A stretch of DNA of 64,000 nucleotides. It comes from Pedobacter nutrimenti. GTDB taxonomy: Bacteria > Bacteroidota > Bacteroidia > Sphingobacteriales > Sphingobacteriaceae. Position numbers and translations under genes: made by a program. Under the pieces are notes generated by a model. It was not told where the DNA came from. It saw only the letters and a program-made list of their open reading frames with translations, and searched no databases. The DNA lies in assembly GCF_003208655.1 (NCBI RefSeq), contig NZ_QKLU01000003.1, positions 447,745-511,744 of the forward strand. Direction: 5' to 3'. Positions 16,297-25,548 of the stretch are shown here, one piece after another; position 1 is the stretch's first letter; the number at the start of each line of letters is the position of its first letter.

Positions 16297-16330
16297 ACAG
16301 CTCCACCCAAGGGGATTTTGGGTGGAGCTG
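16297..16330. repeat. 14-bp perfect inverted repeat upstream of ggt
   Basis: ACAGCTCCACCCAA / TTGGGTGGAGCTGT with a 6-base loop. On the minus strand it is followed by ATTTTTAAC, so it could act as a terminator or attenuator in a longer ggt leader. If transcription starts at the box at 16280-16287 it instead overlies the -33 region, as an operator might. On the plus strand no T-run follows. Confidence 0.6.
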
Positions 16331-16462
16331 TCACAATGTGGATACCGAATGCAGCATAATGATAAATAAACGGGATTCTTTTTGGTGGCTTTTTTTATAA
16401 AATTGCCATGTGAACTGAAACGAATTTTAAAAAGTAGTGTCTTATATAGAGAATTTTGAATT

Positions 16463-17263
16463 ATGTCAGAAGGAACGGCTGTATTTTTAGGGGAAACTTA
16501 TTTTATGAAGCCTGCGCAGGGTTTTCAGGTTGCCTTTAATGGTTATTCTGGTAATGCTGCATTTGAAGAGTGGCATTCGCATGAAAATCCCAGCTTTAGC
16601 CTTCTTTTAAGCGGTACCTATGAAGAAGAACTGCATTTAAAACATTATAAACGTGTTCCCGGTGACCTTAAGTTTGTACCTGAGAACGAGGTTCACCGTT
16701 GTAGTCACTATGTTCAGGGTACCCGTAAAATAAATCTGGAACTGAGCCGGGAATGGCTACAGCAAATGGAAGTTTCTCAGCAGCAGCTGGACCTGTTAAC
16801 CACTCAGGCCATGCCTACCAAATTCAACCTGCTGAAAGTGTTTCATGAAATGCAGGATCCTGGTGAGCAGTCCAAAGCCTCTGCGGAATTGCTGTTGTAT
16901 GGTTGGCTGCAGGGGCAGCATGCCTTACAAAAGACCGCAGTCAGAAACCCACCGGCATGGGTAGGCTTGCTCAAAGAGTACCTTCACGACCAGTGGGATT
17001 CTAAGTTTGTACTGGAGGTTATTGCCCGTGAGGCAGGGATACATCCGGTAAGTTTATCGAAGTATTTTCCCAAGTATTTTTCCGCTACGCTTGGAAATTA
17101 CATCAATCAGATTAAAATAGACAAGTCCCTGTCTTTGATCAGAACAAGCTCCGGCTCTTTAACGGATATTGCCTATCGCTGTGGTTTTGCAGATCAGGCC
17201 CACTTTACCCGGACTTTTAAAGCGGTTACCGGTTATCTGCCAAAAGACTTCCGTAAAATTTAA
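16463..17263 (+). CDS. cupin-type AraC-family transcriptional regulator
   Basis: A 266-residue cytoplasmic regulator. The N-terminal half is a cupin-like sensor with the metal/ligand-site-like FEEWHSHENPSFSLLLSG and ENEVHRCSHYV. The C-terminal AraC domain (about 165-266) has helices FVLEVIAREAGIHPVSLSKYF and LTDIAYRCGFADQAHFTRTF, ending GYLPKDFRKI. It is divergent from ggt by about 200 bases, and an S41 peptidase gene follows 72 bases downstream; either may be its target, but no binding site is recognisable. Confidence 0.9.
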   Translation: MSEGTAVFLGETYFMKPAQGFQVAFNGYSGNAAFEEWHSHENPSFSLLLSGTYEEELHLKHYKRVPGDLKFVPENEVHRCSHYVQGTRKINLELSREWLQQMEVSQQQLDLLTTQAMPTKFNLLKVFHEMQDPGEQSKASAELLLYGWLQGQHALQKTAVRNPPAWVGLLKEYLHDQWDSKFVLEVIAREAGIHPVSLSKYFPKYFSATLGNYINQIKIDKSLSLIRTSSGSLTDIAYRCGFADQAHFTRTFKAVTGYLPKDFRKI

Positions 17264-17335
17264 AGCGGTTAATCTGGTTCAATTTTAAAGCTGTGGTCCG
17301 GATTAGTTTTGCCTTAAGTTTTTAATTTTATTTTG

Positions 17336-19099
17336 ATGAGAAAAAAAATAGCATTTCTGGTACTGAGTTTTGTAGGGACCTTTTGTTTTGGACAGCAATC
17401 TTTGTATTTGCAGCAACTAAAACTGGCTGGTCATTTTACAAAATCCGGAGACCATAAGAATGCCGCTTTGGCCTATACCAGGGCCCTTAAACTGACAGAA
17501 GAAATGGATGCAAATGACCAGTATAATGCAGCATGTTCCTGGTCACTGGCCGGCCGCCCGGATTCTGCCTTTTATTTTCTGGAGCAAATTGCCGGAAAAA
17601 GTTATTTTGATCTGGAGCATTTAATAAAAGATAAGGACCTGGAACTATTACATAGGGACCACCGTTGGGGCGCTTTAGTGAACAGGATTAAAAATGTGAA
17701 GCTTTACAGGATGAAAAGTGAGGCTCTTTATCAGGATTTTGACCTTATGGTTTCTGCTTTAAAAGAAGCGCACACGGGCTTGTACTGGTACAACACCAAA
17801 CCCGCGTTTGACAGCATCTGTGTTCAGCAGCGGGCTAAAATAAAATCAGGCATGACTGCCCTTGACTTTTACAATGTTCTGGCCCCTGTTGTAGCCTTTA
17901 CCAAAGAAGGTCACAGCTTCCTCAGACTGGACAAAAGGAGCCAGGCTTACCTTAAATTTAAGGGGAGTTTTTTTCCCTTTTATATAAAAGTCCTGGACCA
18001 TAAAGTTTATCTGATCAATGACCTGGGAAATCTTAAAACCAGAGGCAAGCTTTTGTCAAAGGTTAACGGAAACAGTATTGAAAGTATTATGGAGAAATTT
18101 CTGAGCTATGAGCCCTCAGATGGTTTTAATACCACGAGCAAATACCGCTGGATAGAGGAGGAAGCTAAATTTAACATTTATTATAGCAGGGCCTATCCTC
18201 AAACGGCATATTTTGACATAGAGGTCACAGATCCTTTAAATGGTCAGACCAGCACCTATAAGAATATTCCAGCCGTAGGATCAAAAGAATTTAATGACAA
18301 CTATAAAAAGGTAGGCAGCGCCATTCAAGGAACATTTTATACCGCTCCGATCATTTTAAAAACAGACAGTATCCCAAATACAGCCTTACTGACCATTAAC
18401 TCTTTTTCTGAAAAAAAATACAAGACGGCCAAAATCAATTTTAAACAGTTCATAAAGGAGGCTTTTGAGCAAATTGATAGAAAGAACCTGCAAAACCTGA
18501 TTCTGGATATTAGAAATAATGGTGGGGGGAACGAAGGTTATGAAGAATATGTGATGTCTTATCTGATCGAAAAGGATTATAAAAAATACGATTATGTACA
18601 GGCTTCTGCATTTTCTTATTCCTTTTATGCAAATTCTGATTACAAATACGACTACCAGACACTGGATAGCATTATGGTGGCCGAACATTACAGGGCCAAT
18701 GATGGCCGTCTGCTTAGGAAAGAAGGGGTTTTGCCGCATTACGGCCCCCGGGATAAAGCTTTTAAAGGGAAAATATTTGTGTTGACCACTGGCCTGACCT
18801 ATTCGGGCGGGGCGGAGTTTGCAACCTTGTTGAAAAACTATACCAATGCAGTTTTTATAGGAGAGGAAACAGGTGGCGGTTACTACGGGAACACAAGTGG
18901 TATTCGTATTACGCTTAAACTGCCCGCTTCAAAACTTGAAATCGGGATACCATTGTTAAAATTTGCGGTGCACACAGAAAACCAAAGCCAGGCATTTGGA
19001 CGGGGCTTAATACCGGATTACAAAATTGAACCGACTATTGTCGAGTATTTAAGCGGTTTTGATCCCTTAATGCAAAAGGCTTTGGATTTGGTCCGATGA
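17336..19099 (+). CDS. S41 family peptidase with N-terminal TPR-like region
   Basis: A 587-residue exported protein with a signal peptide (ending CFGQ). Residues 25-95 look like tetratricopeptide helices (HKNAALAYTRALKLTEEMDA, YNAACSWSLAGRPDSAFYFL). The remainder is an S41 (C-terminal processing peptidase/tricorn-like) catalytic domain, with NLILDIRNNGGGNEGYEE and the nucleophile region GLTYSGGAEFATLLKN, followed by GEETGGGYYG. No PDZ domain is obvious. ATG 17336 is preferred to the TTG one codon earlier. It could be cotranscribed with the AraC gene just upstream. Confidence 0.9.
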   Translation: MRKKIAFLVLSFVGTFCFGQQSLYLQQLKLAGHFTKSGDHKNAALAYTRALKLTEEMDANDQYNAACSWSLAGRPDSAFYFLEQIAGKSYFDLEHLIKDKDLELLHRDHRWGALVNRIKNVKLYRMKSEALYQDFDLMVSALKEAHTGLYWYNTKPAFDSICVQQRAKIKSGMTALDFYNVLAPVVAFTKEGHSFLRLDKRSQAYLKFKGSFFPFYIKVLDHKVYLINDLGNLKTRGKLLSKVNGNSIESIMEKFLSYEPSDGFNTTSKYRWIEEEAKFNIYYSRAYPQTAYFDIEVTDPLNGQTSTYKNIPAVGSKEFNDNYKKVGSAIQGTFYTAPIILKTDSIPNTALLTINSFSEKKYKTAKINFKQFIKEAFEQIDRKNLQNLILDIRNNGGGNEGYEEYVMSYLIEKDYKKYDYVQASAFSYSFYANSDYKYDYQTLDSIMVAEHYRANDGRLLRKEGVLPHYGPRDKAFKGKIFVLTTGLTYSGGAEFATLLKNYTNAVFIGEETGGGYYGNTSGIRITLKLPASKLEIGIPLLKFAVHTENQSQAFGRGLIPDYKIEPTIVEYLSGFDPLMQKALDLVR

Positions 19100-19137
19100 A
19101 TGTGTGTTGAAACACCCCTGGTTTTATTTGGCAGGGC

Positions 19138-21534
19138 TCAATTGGCCCTGCTGCTTTCGGCTTGTCCGGTCTGTTTATTTCTGAATGCCGAATTTTTTAG
19201 ACGTCCAAAACGATAGGTGACCATTAACCTGAAATAGTTGGTGCTGTAAGTGCGGTTAAAGTAAATATCTGTTTGCCCAACACTATAATTTCCGGCGGCA
19301 TTGGTGCGATGAAAGATGTCGTTCACTGTAAAACTGGTCTTCAGGCTATGGTTAAAAAAATCTTTTTCCAAGCCAGCAGTGACCGTAGAGCGATGGACAT
19401 TATAGTAGAGGCCATAATACCTGTCACCAAGGTACCAGGCCATCAGCTGAATTTTAAACCAGTTCCTGATGTTAAAGGTATTGCTGGAGTATAAATAAAC
19501 CTGTGGTTTTGGTTCCATTTGTACAAAATCGAATTTGTTGTCTATAGATCTGCTGTAAGTCAAATTGACTGTGTTTACCGAATTCCACCAGGAGGTATTA
19601 AATGAGGCAGAGAGTGCCGCATACCAGGTATGGTCTTTGTCGAGATTGATCGGCTTAAGCACATAACTGTTCGGACTACTGCCCCTTAACGCGGCTGAGC
19701 TTAAAGGATCGATGGTATAATTGTACCCCACTTTAAAGTCAAAGCTTTTATAAATGGCGCCCAGTTCAAAAGAATGAACTTTTTCGGGAACCAGGTTTGG
19801 ATTGCCTTCAATGGTGGTAAAAGGATCCTGATAAATGACAAATGGGTTGAGCGCCTGATACCTTGGTCTTGTGATTTTGGAAACATAAGAAGCCCGGAGT
19901 TTAAACTCTGGTGATAAAGCAGCGCCCAGAAACAGATTTGGAAACAGGTTAAAATAATAATCACTTAGCAATTGTCCTGTGCCAACGCTTGTATTGAGCT
20001 CATAGCTTGTCCATTCACTTCTTAAGCCCAGACCATAACTGAGCTTTTCATTAAAGGAGCCATTGTAATTAAGATAGGCTGCAGGGATTTTTTCCGTGTA
20101 TTTAAAATCATTTGATAAAACATTATTGCGTTTAAAATCACCTCCATTTTCTGCAATGAAAAATTCTGTTGCAGAATTGGTCTGTACATAGCTGAATTTA
20201 GCACCCATTTCCAGTTTGGCCCTGGACGGAAATACTTTTGCGTAATCGGCCTGGGTGCTTGAAATGGAAAGTTTGCTTCCGACATTGTTCTTTAAAAAAC
20301 GATACGCCTCCGAAGCGTTAATTTTGCTGTTTTCATTTATAAAGTCATGAATATCGGTATTGTAACGGGAGTATTGGCTTCCGGCAAAAAAAGAAGAGCC
20401 GAGACTATCTATGGTCCTGTTGTAGTTTAAGATCAGGGAATTGTTGTACCTGAGGTCATCTTTGGCAATGTTACTGGTATAAAAGCTATTGTCTTTTTTT
20501 GTGGTGATGGCATTTTGGCTTTCCTGACTGCCGCCCAGATTTTCCAGATTACCCGAATAAGCAAGGGACAGGTTACTGTTTGAGTTGAACATGTATTGGG
20601 CACCAAAGCCATAATTGGAAAAATTATTCATTTTCCGCATCCAGTTGGTGGTCAGTTCTGAGCGTAGGTAATCGGTCTCTGCAGGCCGGGTCCTGGTGGT
20701 GTACAAACGTTCCCTGGTTCTTCCAAGCTGCAGGTTGTAATTACCGGCCAGAGAAAACTTACCTTTCATATAATTCAGGTCCATCATGCTTTGTTCATTT
20801 TTTCCTCCGAATTTCGAACTGGTGAGATACTGGCTTATGGACCCGATTATGCCTTCGCTGCTGTTCACTTTGGTGATGATGTTGATGACTGCTTTTCCTT
20901 CGGCATCGTATTTTGAAGATGGATTGGAAATGATCTCTACTTTTGCAATCTGGGCACTGGAAACCCCCGCCAGCTGTTCGTAAGTAATTTGTTTGCCGTT
21001 CAGATAAATAATGGCGTCTCCTTTACCAAAAACAGAAAAGCGGCCATCGGTTACGATTACGTTCGGTGCCCTGCTGAGCAATTCTGTAGCAGAATTGCTG
21101 CTGGCAAGAATGGTGTTGGCCACATTGACTTCAATGTTTCCATTGCTGGTGTATTTTATCTGGGGTTGCTGACTTCTGATCTGGACTTCAGCCAGCTGAT
21201 ATTTGTTTTCCCGGATCGTAAGAATGCCCAAATTGATGTCGGCCTGACCATTGTATTTAACCTTAATAAGGGTGTCGGGAAAAAGCAGGGAGCTTAATTT
21301 AAGGAGTATTTCGGAATGATGGAGGCCGGATAAAGTAAAGCTTCCGTTTGTAAAACTGACGGCCTGGATTCTGCTGGAATCTGTTACTGATAAAGCAAAC
21401 GCATTGCCCATCAGGGCTTCTTGCTTTACATCGAGTACTTTTGCAGAGATGCTCTGAATGTTTTGGGCAAAGGTTTGGGCAGTGCAAAAAAACAAAAGGA
21501 TACTGCAGATAAAAAGGGAAATGAAGGTTTTCAT
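19138..21534 (-). CDS. TonB-dependent outer-membrane receptor-like protein
   Basis: A 798-residue outer-membrane protein. After the signal peptide (ending TFAQN) comes a carboxypeptidase-like beta-sandwich (about 25-110), then a plug domain (SNSATELLSRAPNVIVTDGR; GDAIIYLNGKQITYEQL; IAKVEIISNPSSKYDAEG) and a long beta-barrel of the outer-membrane beta-barrel family type (PF14905). I do not see a clear TonB box. Such proteins lack a SusD partner and their cargo is usually unknown (oligopeptides or metal chelates are candidates). The regulator gene directly upstream on the same strand is likely its controller. Confidence 0.9.
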   Translation of the reverse strand: MKTFISLFICSILLFFCTAQTFAQNIQSISAKVLDVKQEALMGNAFALSVTDSSRIQAVSFTNGSFTLSGLHHSEILLKLSSLLFPDTLIKVKYNGQADINLGILTIRENKYQLAEVQIRSQQPQIKYTSNGNIEVNVANTILASSNSATELLSRAPNVIVTDGRFSVFGKGDAIIYLNGKQITYEQLAGVSSAQIAKVEIISNPSSKYDAEGKAVINIITKVNSSEGIIGSISQYLTSSKFGGKNEQSMMDLNYMKGKFSLAGNYNLQLGRTRERLYTTRTRPAETDYLRSELTTNWMRKMNNFSNYGFGAQYMFNSNSNLSLAYSGNLENLGGSQESQNAITTKKDNSFYTSNIAKDDLRYNNSLILNYNRTIDSLGSSFFAGSQYSRYNTDIHDFINENSKINASEAYRFLKNNVGSKLSISSTQADYAKVFPSRAKLEMGAKFSYVQTNSATEFFIAENGGDFKRNNVLSNDFKYTEKIPAAYLNYNGSFNEKLSYGLGLRSEWTSYELNTSVGTGQLLSDYYFNLFPNLFLGAALSPEFKLRASYVSKITRPRYQALNPFVIYQDPFTTIEGNPNLVPEKVHSFELGAIYKSFDFKVGYNYTIDPLSSAALRGSSPNSYVLKPINLDKDHTWYAALSASFNTSWWNSVNTVNLTYSRSIDNKFDFVQMEPKPQVYLYSSNTFNIRNWFKIQLMAWYLGDRYYGLYYNVHRSTVTAGLEKDFFNHSLKTSFTVNDIFHRTNAAGNYSVGQTDIYFNRTYSTNYFRLMVTYRFGRLKNSAFRNKQTGQAESSRAN

Positions 21535-21629
21535 AAAACGGTTCAGGAATTTGATTGGGTTCTTTTTTGACAAAAGTCCGGATCAAAGTCCAGCAAGAAG
21601 TCCCGAAATGCGAAATCAGGAGTACGGAT

Positions 21630-22712
21630 TTATAGATTTGTACCTGCCGGAACTACTTTAAGCGCGTTTTGCTGGTAACTTAGGGGAGTGGTGCCGGTTT
21701 GTTTTTTGAAAGCAGCAAAAAAAGTAGACTTGGAATTAAAACCGACTTCATAACCTATGGCCTCCAGGGTAAGCCGGTCATCGGAAGCAATGATCTGGCA
21801 AGCTTCGTTTATTCTGAATTCATTGACAAAGGTGGTGAAGTTTTTGCCCATATTGTCATTGAGTAACTGCGACAACTGGTGGGCCGAAACATGAATGCTT
21901 TTGGAAAGCTCATTTAATTTCAAGTCTGGGTTCTTATAAAGTTCCTGTCCCTGCATCAGGCTTTCCAATTTTTTGATCAATAATGCAGCTTCTGTATCAG
22001 ATAATCTTTTACCAACATATTTGACTTGTCCGAAAGCAAACAGATCGTCTGTTTTTTTTCTGTACAATAAAATCGAAATGACCAGATACAGGATCAAAGA
22101 AAAAACAATACAGCTCATGATATAGGGATAGGAGCGAAAGCCTGCAAAAGTTAGAAAGTAAGAAATCATGATCAACAGGTTCCCCAGAAATATAGCCAAA
22201 AGCCATATCTCGGAGGTCTTTAAAGGATTTTTCCTGCTAAATGATCTTTTAAAGATCCCTCTTAAAAGAAAGGCAGAAGCCAAAACATACAACAACCATT
22301 CAAAATAGATCAGGTTGACCATACGATGGTTCCAGAACCAGGGATACTGCTGGAAAGGATAGAGGATTCCGGCTGCGGCAATAAATATAAACAGCAACAG
22401 CAAGACCGGTTTCCAGGAGTTGCTGATCCTATTTTCGGGGCTAAGGGAGGATTTGAAAAAATAGTAAAGGAATGGGCCTATAAAAAAGCAGGCCGATAAG
22501 CCAATCTGAAGATAAACCCGTGGCAGGTCGTGATTAAAATAGATAAGAACAGATTTTCCGACACGGATACTCAAGGAGAGGAGCAGGGCACCCAGGAAAT
22601 AATTGGACAGGTGTTTTTTTTTCGTGAAAAAGAGAAAATAGGCACTTAAAACCAGGCCGTTAAAAGCACCCAATGCACTGAAGAAAAACAAAACCTCCCT
22701 GTGGATATCCAT
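21630..22712 (-). CDS. membrane-anchored AraC-family regulator
   Basis: A 360-residue protein with about seven transmembrane segments in residues 5-225 (for example LGAFNGLVLSAYFLFF, ACFFIGPFLYYFFKSS, IFLGNLLIMISYFLTFAG). A C-terminal AraC HTH domain (about 255-355) follows, with LNELSKSIHVSAHQLSQLLN and LEAIGYEVGFNSKSTFFAAFKKQTGTTPLSY. It shares the architecture of the regulator at 12306. It lies 96 bases upstream of the TonB receptor gene on the same strand, so autogenous control of a receptor operon is plausible. Confidence 0.9.
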   Translation of the reverse strand: MDIHREVLFFFSALGAFNGLVLSAYFLFFTKKKHLSNYFLGALLLSLSIRVGKSVLIYFNHDLPRVYLQIGLSACFFIGPFLYYFFKSSLSPENRISNSWKPVLLLLFIFIAAAGILYPFQQYPWFWNHRMVNLIYFEWLLYVLASAFLLRGIFKRSFSRKNPLKTSEIWLLAIFLGNLLIMISYFLTFAGFRSYPYIMSCIVFSLILYLVISILLYRKKTDDLFAFGQVKYVGKRLSDTEAALLIKKLESLMQGQELYKNPDLKLNELSKSIHVSAHQLSQLLNDNMGKNFTTFVNEFRINEACQIIASDDRLTLEAIGYEVGFNSKSTFFAAFKKQTGTTPLSYQQNALKVVPAGTNL

Positions 22713-22811
22713 AAATTTATAAAACTGGTCTGTTTATTTTTTTGACCTAAAGATAATTAATTGCAAGAGTTAACTGGAAATAAAGGTGTTAAAAAAACAG
22801 GGACATCTTTT

Positions 22812-23966
22812 TTACTTTTTTAAAATCAGTTTTTCTACAGCTTCTTTGAGTTGTTTTTTATTTTTTCCGGTTTTTTTGACGAGCATCTCCAGGAAGTTGT
22901 TGCTTGTAATTTCAGGATCATAATACAGTTTGTAAAAATAATCAAGGCCGTAATTTTCAATTAGATATTTACAGAAAACAGCTGCAAAGGTATAAGTAAG
23001 GCTGCTGCTATATTGTTGTTTTACTTTTCTGAAATAAAGGTCATCAAAGCTGTATTTTTCAGTTTTATAGCCCTCACGAAGTTCTTCCAGTCCTTTTTGA
23101 TAGCTGATTGCTCCTTTGTTCATTCCGCCATATAAAGACGCGATGCCTTCCTGCAGGAAAAAACAATTGGCACCTTGGCCCAAAATAGCATGGATAAATT
23201 CGTGGGTATAAATGGGGTTGTCATTTATGGCCACTACATACGCTTCCGGAATATTTGTAAAGCCCCCCAGCCCGCCATCCCAGATAACAATGTTAGATAG
23301 GTTGTTCAGCTCTTCTTCGCTGGAACACATATAGTAGGCAATAGGTTTTTTAAGGTTCGGGCGTTTTAATAGGCTATACATTGTATCCAGAACTTTGCTG
23401 GCTGCTTCCATTTTATTTTTTTCAATTTTATAAAAAGGAGAAATATAGAATTCGAGGTTTTTAGTACTATAGCGCCTAAACCGGTCTGAGTCATATTCCT
23501 TGCAATTGTCCAGATAATAGGTGTCACCGATTTTTACAATATAGTATTTGTAGACATTACAGTGGCTGTTTTGATTTTTGTCAGATTTGCTTTTTGTTGA
23601 AATTTTGAAATAGGAAAGGGTGTCGTTAATACATTGAAGTTCTGATAACTCTATGTCAAAGCGTTTACTGATTTGTCTGGGTGTAAATTCTCCCCAGGTC
23701 CAATCCATCGTATAGTCATGTATTTTTCTGTTTTTATATTTAGGGTGCCACATTTCATTGTTTATCGTATCCTTTTGCATATATGCATTAATGAAATTGT
23801 AAAGGACTTTGATCTTTTGTTGCGAAGTATCAATTTTAACTGGTACCCTGACCTGGGCAAAAGAAGAATGATGGAGCAAAAACAAACCCATCAAGACACA
23901 AAATGTTTTGATGTTTCTGAAGATAAATGCGAAAAATGAATTTTTAAAAAGGAAGGTTGTGCCCAT
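22812..23966 (-). CDS. putative exported zinc metallopeptidase (HExxH...E)
   Basis: A 384-residue protein with an N-terminal hydrophobic export signal (about 12-37, ending SFAQ). Residues 65-180 are an uncharacterised domain. The catalytic region has His255-Glu256-Phe-Ile-His259 in YTHEFIHAILGQ, and a probable third zinc ligand Glu273 in FLQEGIASLYGG, 14 residues after the second His. This is the spacing of gluzincin (peptidase MA-like) enzymes. The substrate is unknown. It is the first of three protease-like genes within 6 kb. The gene is AT-richer than its left-hand neighbours. I cannot assign a named family. Confidence 0.75.
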   Translation of the reverse strand: MGTTFLFKNSFFAFIFRNIKTFCVLMGLFLLHHSSFAQVRVPVKIDTSQQKIKVLYNFINAYMQKDTINNEMWHPKYKNRKIHDYTMDWTWGEFTPRQISKRFDIELSELQCINDTLSYFKISTKSKSDKNQNSHCNVYKYYIVKIGDTYYLDNCKEYDSDRFRRYSTKNLEFYISPFYKIEKNKMEAASKVLDTMYSLLKRPNLKKPIAYYMCSSEEELNNLSNIVIWDGGLGGFTNIPEAYVVAINDNPIYTHEFIHAILGQGANCFFLQEGIASLYGGMNKGAISYQKGLEELREGYKTEKYSFDDLYFRKVKQQYSSSLTYTFAAVFCKYLIENYGLDYFYKLYYDPEITSNNFLEMLVKKTGKNKKQLKEAVEKLILKK

Positions 23967-24037
23967 CTTCGAAGATAGAAAATGTTCCGTAAATGGATTA
24001 GATTTTAATCTGTATTGTTGATCTGCTGATGAATTGT

Positions 24038-25210
24038 TTATTCTTTGCTGATCCGTACCTTTCTTATACTTCCTTTATCGTCTTTTAAGGTTAAAACAGC
24101 CGCTTCTTTACCATAAAGTACCGGATGATTTTGCATCAGGTTGCAAATGTTAATTTCCGAATAGTCTTTGTCATCTATGGCAAGAATTTGCTCACCTGCT
24201 TTAATCTGATCGGTCATTTTATCCCAAACTAAGCCAACGATAAACTTTTTACCGCTGACGGTTGGTTGAATAGGCCATTGTTTTTCAAACATTTCATTTT
24301 TTTCCTGTTTGGCATCAAAGTAAAATTTACCATGTATGAAATCGAGCGTCACTATTCCATACTCCAGCAATTTGGCTCCTACTGCTGGAATAGCACCTTT
24401 GTCCGTTGAGGTGATGACCTCGTTAAAACGTGCATCGCCGACCTGGATAAAAGGAATTTTGATCAGGTATTTTTCGGCATTTTTTTGAAGTCCAAAAACA
24501 CTAATTGTACTTGAACCATAACCTTGTTGCAGCACCTGGTAAACATTTAGTTTGCTTACCCTTTTCATAAGCTCCTCGGACATGCGCAGAAAGGTATTGT
24601 CTCCGGTATCGAAACCCAGGGTCAGATTGACTTTATCTTTTAGCTTGATCTGGATTTGCGGATCACTCTGATAATTGGTTTTTGTGATTAGCGGGATTGC
24701 TTTTTTAGGGTTTAGGTTTAGTTTTTCGGGCTGATCCGTGAAAATGATCAAATGCCTGGAAGCATCAATCCGGACAATGGAATTCCGGAGTAAATTACTT
24801 CCGATAACACCTTCAATACCCCAACACCTGTAAAAATCAGGAAAGATGTCTATGGCAGGAATACCCATAAAACGGAGGTCGCCAATTTTGATTTCATCGA
24901 CCAGAACCGCCGAGAGCGAATCCTTATCTCCAACGGCATCCCTGACCAGGTCTTTATGAATAATGGTAGCGTTTAATTCGGAGACCAGTTCCGGACTTAA
25001 AGCACAGGGGGCCCCTGTATCGAAAAGAAATTTATGCGTTTTACCGGCGAGCTCAACTTGTAGAAATATTTTTCCGTTGATGCTTTCATAAGGTATTTCC
25101 TCATAATAGTTACTCACCTGCAAACCACCCAGGTTATAGCTGAAGCTTTGGGCAAAACAAGTAACTGTGCTGAAAATCAGCAGGACAAATAAAAGGCTGG
25201 AGCGTTTCAT
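24038..25210 (-). CDS. exported retropepsin-like aspartic protease with PDZ domain
   Basis: A 390-residue exported protein with a signal peptide (ending CFAQ). It has two aspartic-protease lobes: FLFDTGAPCA with Asp64 in the first, and LGFDTGDNTFL with Asp201 in the second. Each lobe has the downstream hydrophobic-Gly element (IEGVIGSNLLRN; PAVGAKLLEYGIVTLDF). A PDZ-like domain occupies about residues 330-388 (IKAGEQILAIDDKDYSEI). This matches the bacterial aspartyl protease family (PF13650 type) common in Bacteroidota. Probably periplasmic or surface protein processing. It lies 71 bases upstream of the gluzincin-like gene in the same direction and could share a transcript. Confidence 0.88.
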   Translation of the reverse strand: MKRSSLLFVLLIFSTVTCFAQSFSYNLGGLQVSNYYEEIPYESINGKIFLQVELAGKTHKFLFDTGAPCALSPELVSELNATIIHKDLVRDAVGDKDSLSAVLVDEIKIGDLRFMGIPAIDIFPDFYRCWGIEGVIGSNLLRNSIVRIDASRHLIIFTDQPEKLNLNPKKAIPLITKTNYQSDPQIQIKLKDKVNLTLGFDTGDNTFLRMSEELMKRVSKLNVYQVLQQGYGSSTISVFGLQKNAEKYLIKIPFIQVGDARFNEVITSTDKGAIPAVGAKLLEYGIVTLDFIHGKFYFDAKQEKNEMFEKQWPIQPTVSGKKFIVGLVWDKMTDQIKAGEQILAIDDKDYSEINICNLMQNHPVLYGKEAAVLTLKDDKGSIRKVRISKE

Positions 25211-25240
25211 AACAGGGGGCTTCTTTAAAAATGCAAATTA

Positions 25241-25426
25241 CTAATTTTTCTTAAAATGAGTTTTTACCCGATTTTTTAATAAAACATTTGCATGCCTGAT
25301 GCTTTCCAGGCCAACATCTTTTCCTGTAACGTAATTAAAACCTGTATAACTCCAATAAAGGGTTGCAATTGACCAGCCGGTAATTTGACATTTCCAATAA
25401 AGGGGCAGCAGGGGTTTTTGATTCAT
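25241..25426 (-). pseudogene. short frame, possible remnant of a membrane kinase N-terminus
   Basis: A 61-residue frame starting MNQKPLLPLYWKCQITGWSI and then a Trp/Tyr-rich hydrophobic stretch. From memory, this start resembles the first transmembrane segment of Sphingobacteriaceae LytS-type kinases (YWKCQ...GW pattern). After about residue 33 the similarity is lost and the frame ends in a basic tail. The rest of a kinase is absent. It is either a decayed fragment left by a deletion or a small single-pass membrane protein. I am unsure. Confidence 0.35.
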
Positions 25427-25522
25427 TTGCCAGATCCTATCAGCAGATCAAAGCAACAAAATTTATAATTACTTTAAAAGGAAAAGTACAGCAATGCCCA
25501 ATTTTTGGGGACCAGTACCTGT

Positions 25523-25548
25523 AACAGCTGATCTTAAGATCAGCTGTT
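25523..25548. repeat. 26-bp perfect palindrome overlapping a stop codon
   Basis: Each arm is 13 bases (AACAGCTGATCTT and its exact complement) with no loop. On the minus strand it includes the last codons and the TGA of the small gene at 25540-25758. No T-run follows on that strand, whereas TTTT follows on the plus strand. It may be a 3'-end hairpin or a site for a dimeric DNA-binding protein. Confidence 0.6.
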
